Positions 7,081-7,128 of a stretch of DNA of 7,128 nt are shown in pieces. The position numbers and the translations under genes were made by a program. The stretch covers positions 1-7,128 of the forward strand of contig CALBZH010000548.1 of assembly GCA_937889795.1 (NCBI GenBank), in the 5' to 3' direction. Position 1 is the first letter of the stretch. Every line of letters starts with the position of its first letter. The notes under the pieces are model-generated. The model had not been told where the DNA came from and made no database searches. It worked only from the letters and a program-made list of their open reading frames with translations. This DNA comes from an uncultured Syntrophobacteraceae bacterium. GTDB lineage: Bacteria; Desulfobacterota; Syntrophobacteria; Syntrophobacterales; Syntrophobacteraceae.

Positions 7081-7128
7081 AGATCGGAAGAGCGTCGTGT
7101 AGGGAAAGAGTGTAGATCTCGGTGGTCG
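7081..7128. other. Illumina TruSeq adapter contamination at the contig end
   Basis: The last 48 bases begin AGATCGGAAGAGCGTCGTGT and continue as the reverse complement of the Illumina universal (P5 side) adapter, to the right edge without a mismatch that I can recall. They are not genomic. They truncate the last gene and create the false protein ending IGRASCRERV and its stop codon. Confidence 0.98.

Overview
The window is a compact, one-direction chemosensory (Che-type) gene cluster, cut at both ends. All five genes are on the + strand: the 3' part of a methyl-accepting chemotaxis protein (MCP), a CheY-like single receiver, a large CheA histidine kinase, a PATAN(DUF4388)-receiver-CheB-like fusion, and a second receiver-CheB-like protein. 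The last gene is interrupted by sequencing adapter at the right edge. Gaps are 55, 71 and 83 bases and the last gene pair overlaps by 8 bases, so this reads as one operon. I see no tRNA, rRNA, CRISPR, insertion sequence or convincing terminator.

The DNA is moderately GC-rich, with Shine-Dalgarno-like sites before every visible start. Gram-negative origin is likely. PATAN/DUF4388 domains fused to receivers, a CheA with several Hpt-like modules and an MCP built of 28-residue repeats suggest the deltaproteobacterial, myxobacterial or acidobacterial breadth of bacteria. This placement is inference and the window holds no phylogenetic marker. The fragment end with adapter points to a metagenomic or draft contig.

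The expected core logic is that the MCP controls CheA autophosphorylation at His46, and CheA passes phosphate to the CheY-like protein and to the two CheB-like receivers. All three receivers keep the acidic pocket, the phospho-acceptor Asp, the Ser/Thr and the Lys. The output side is unusual. Both CheB-like proteins appear to have lost methylesterase catalytic residues: Glu, Lys and Gln replace Ser, His and Asp in the first, and Asn and Glu replace Ser and His in the second. CheA carries two extra, mutually similar Hpt-like modules in which the phospho-accepting His is Lys or Arg.

The main hypothesis is therefore a chemosensory pathway in which phosphorylation gates protein-protein outputs through pseudo-CheB proteins, and not, or not only, receptor demethylation. 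No CheR, CheW, CheD or CheC is visible here; they may lie outside the window.
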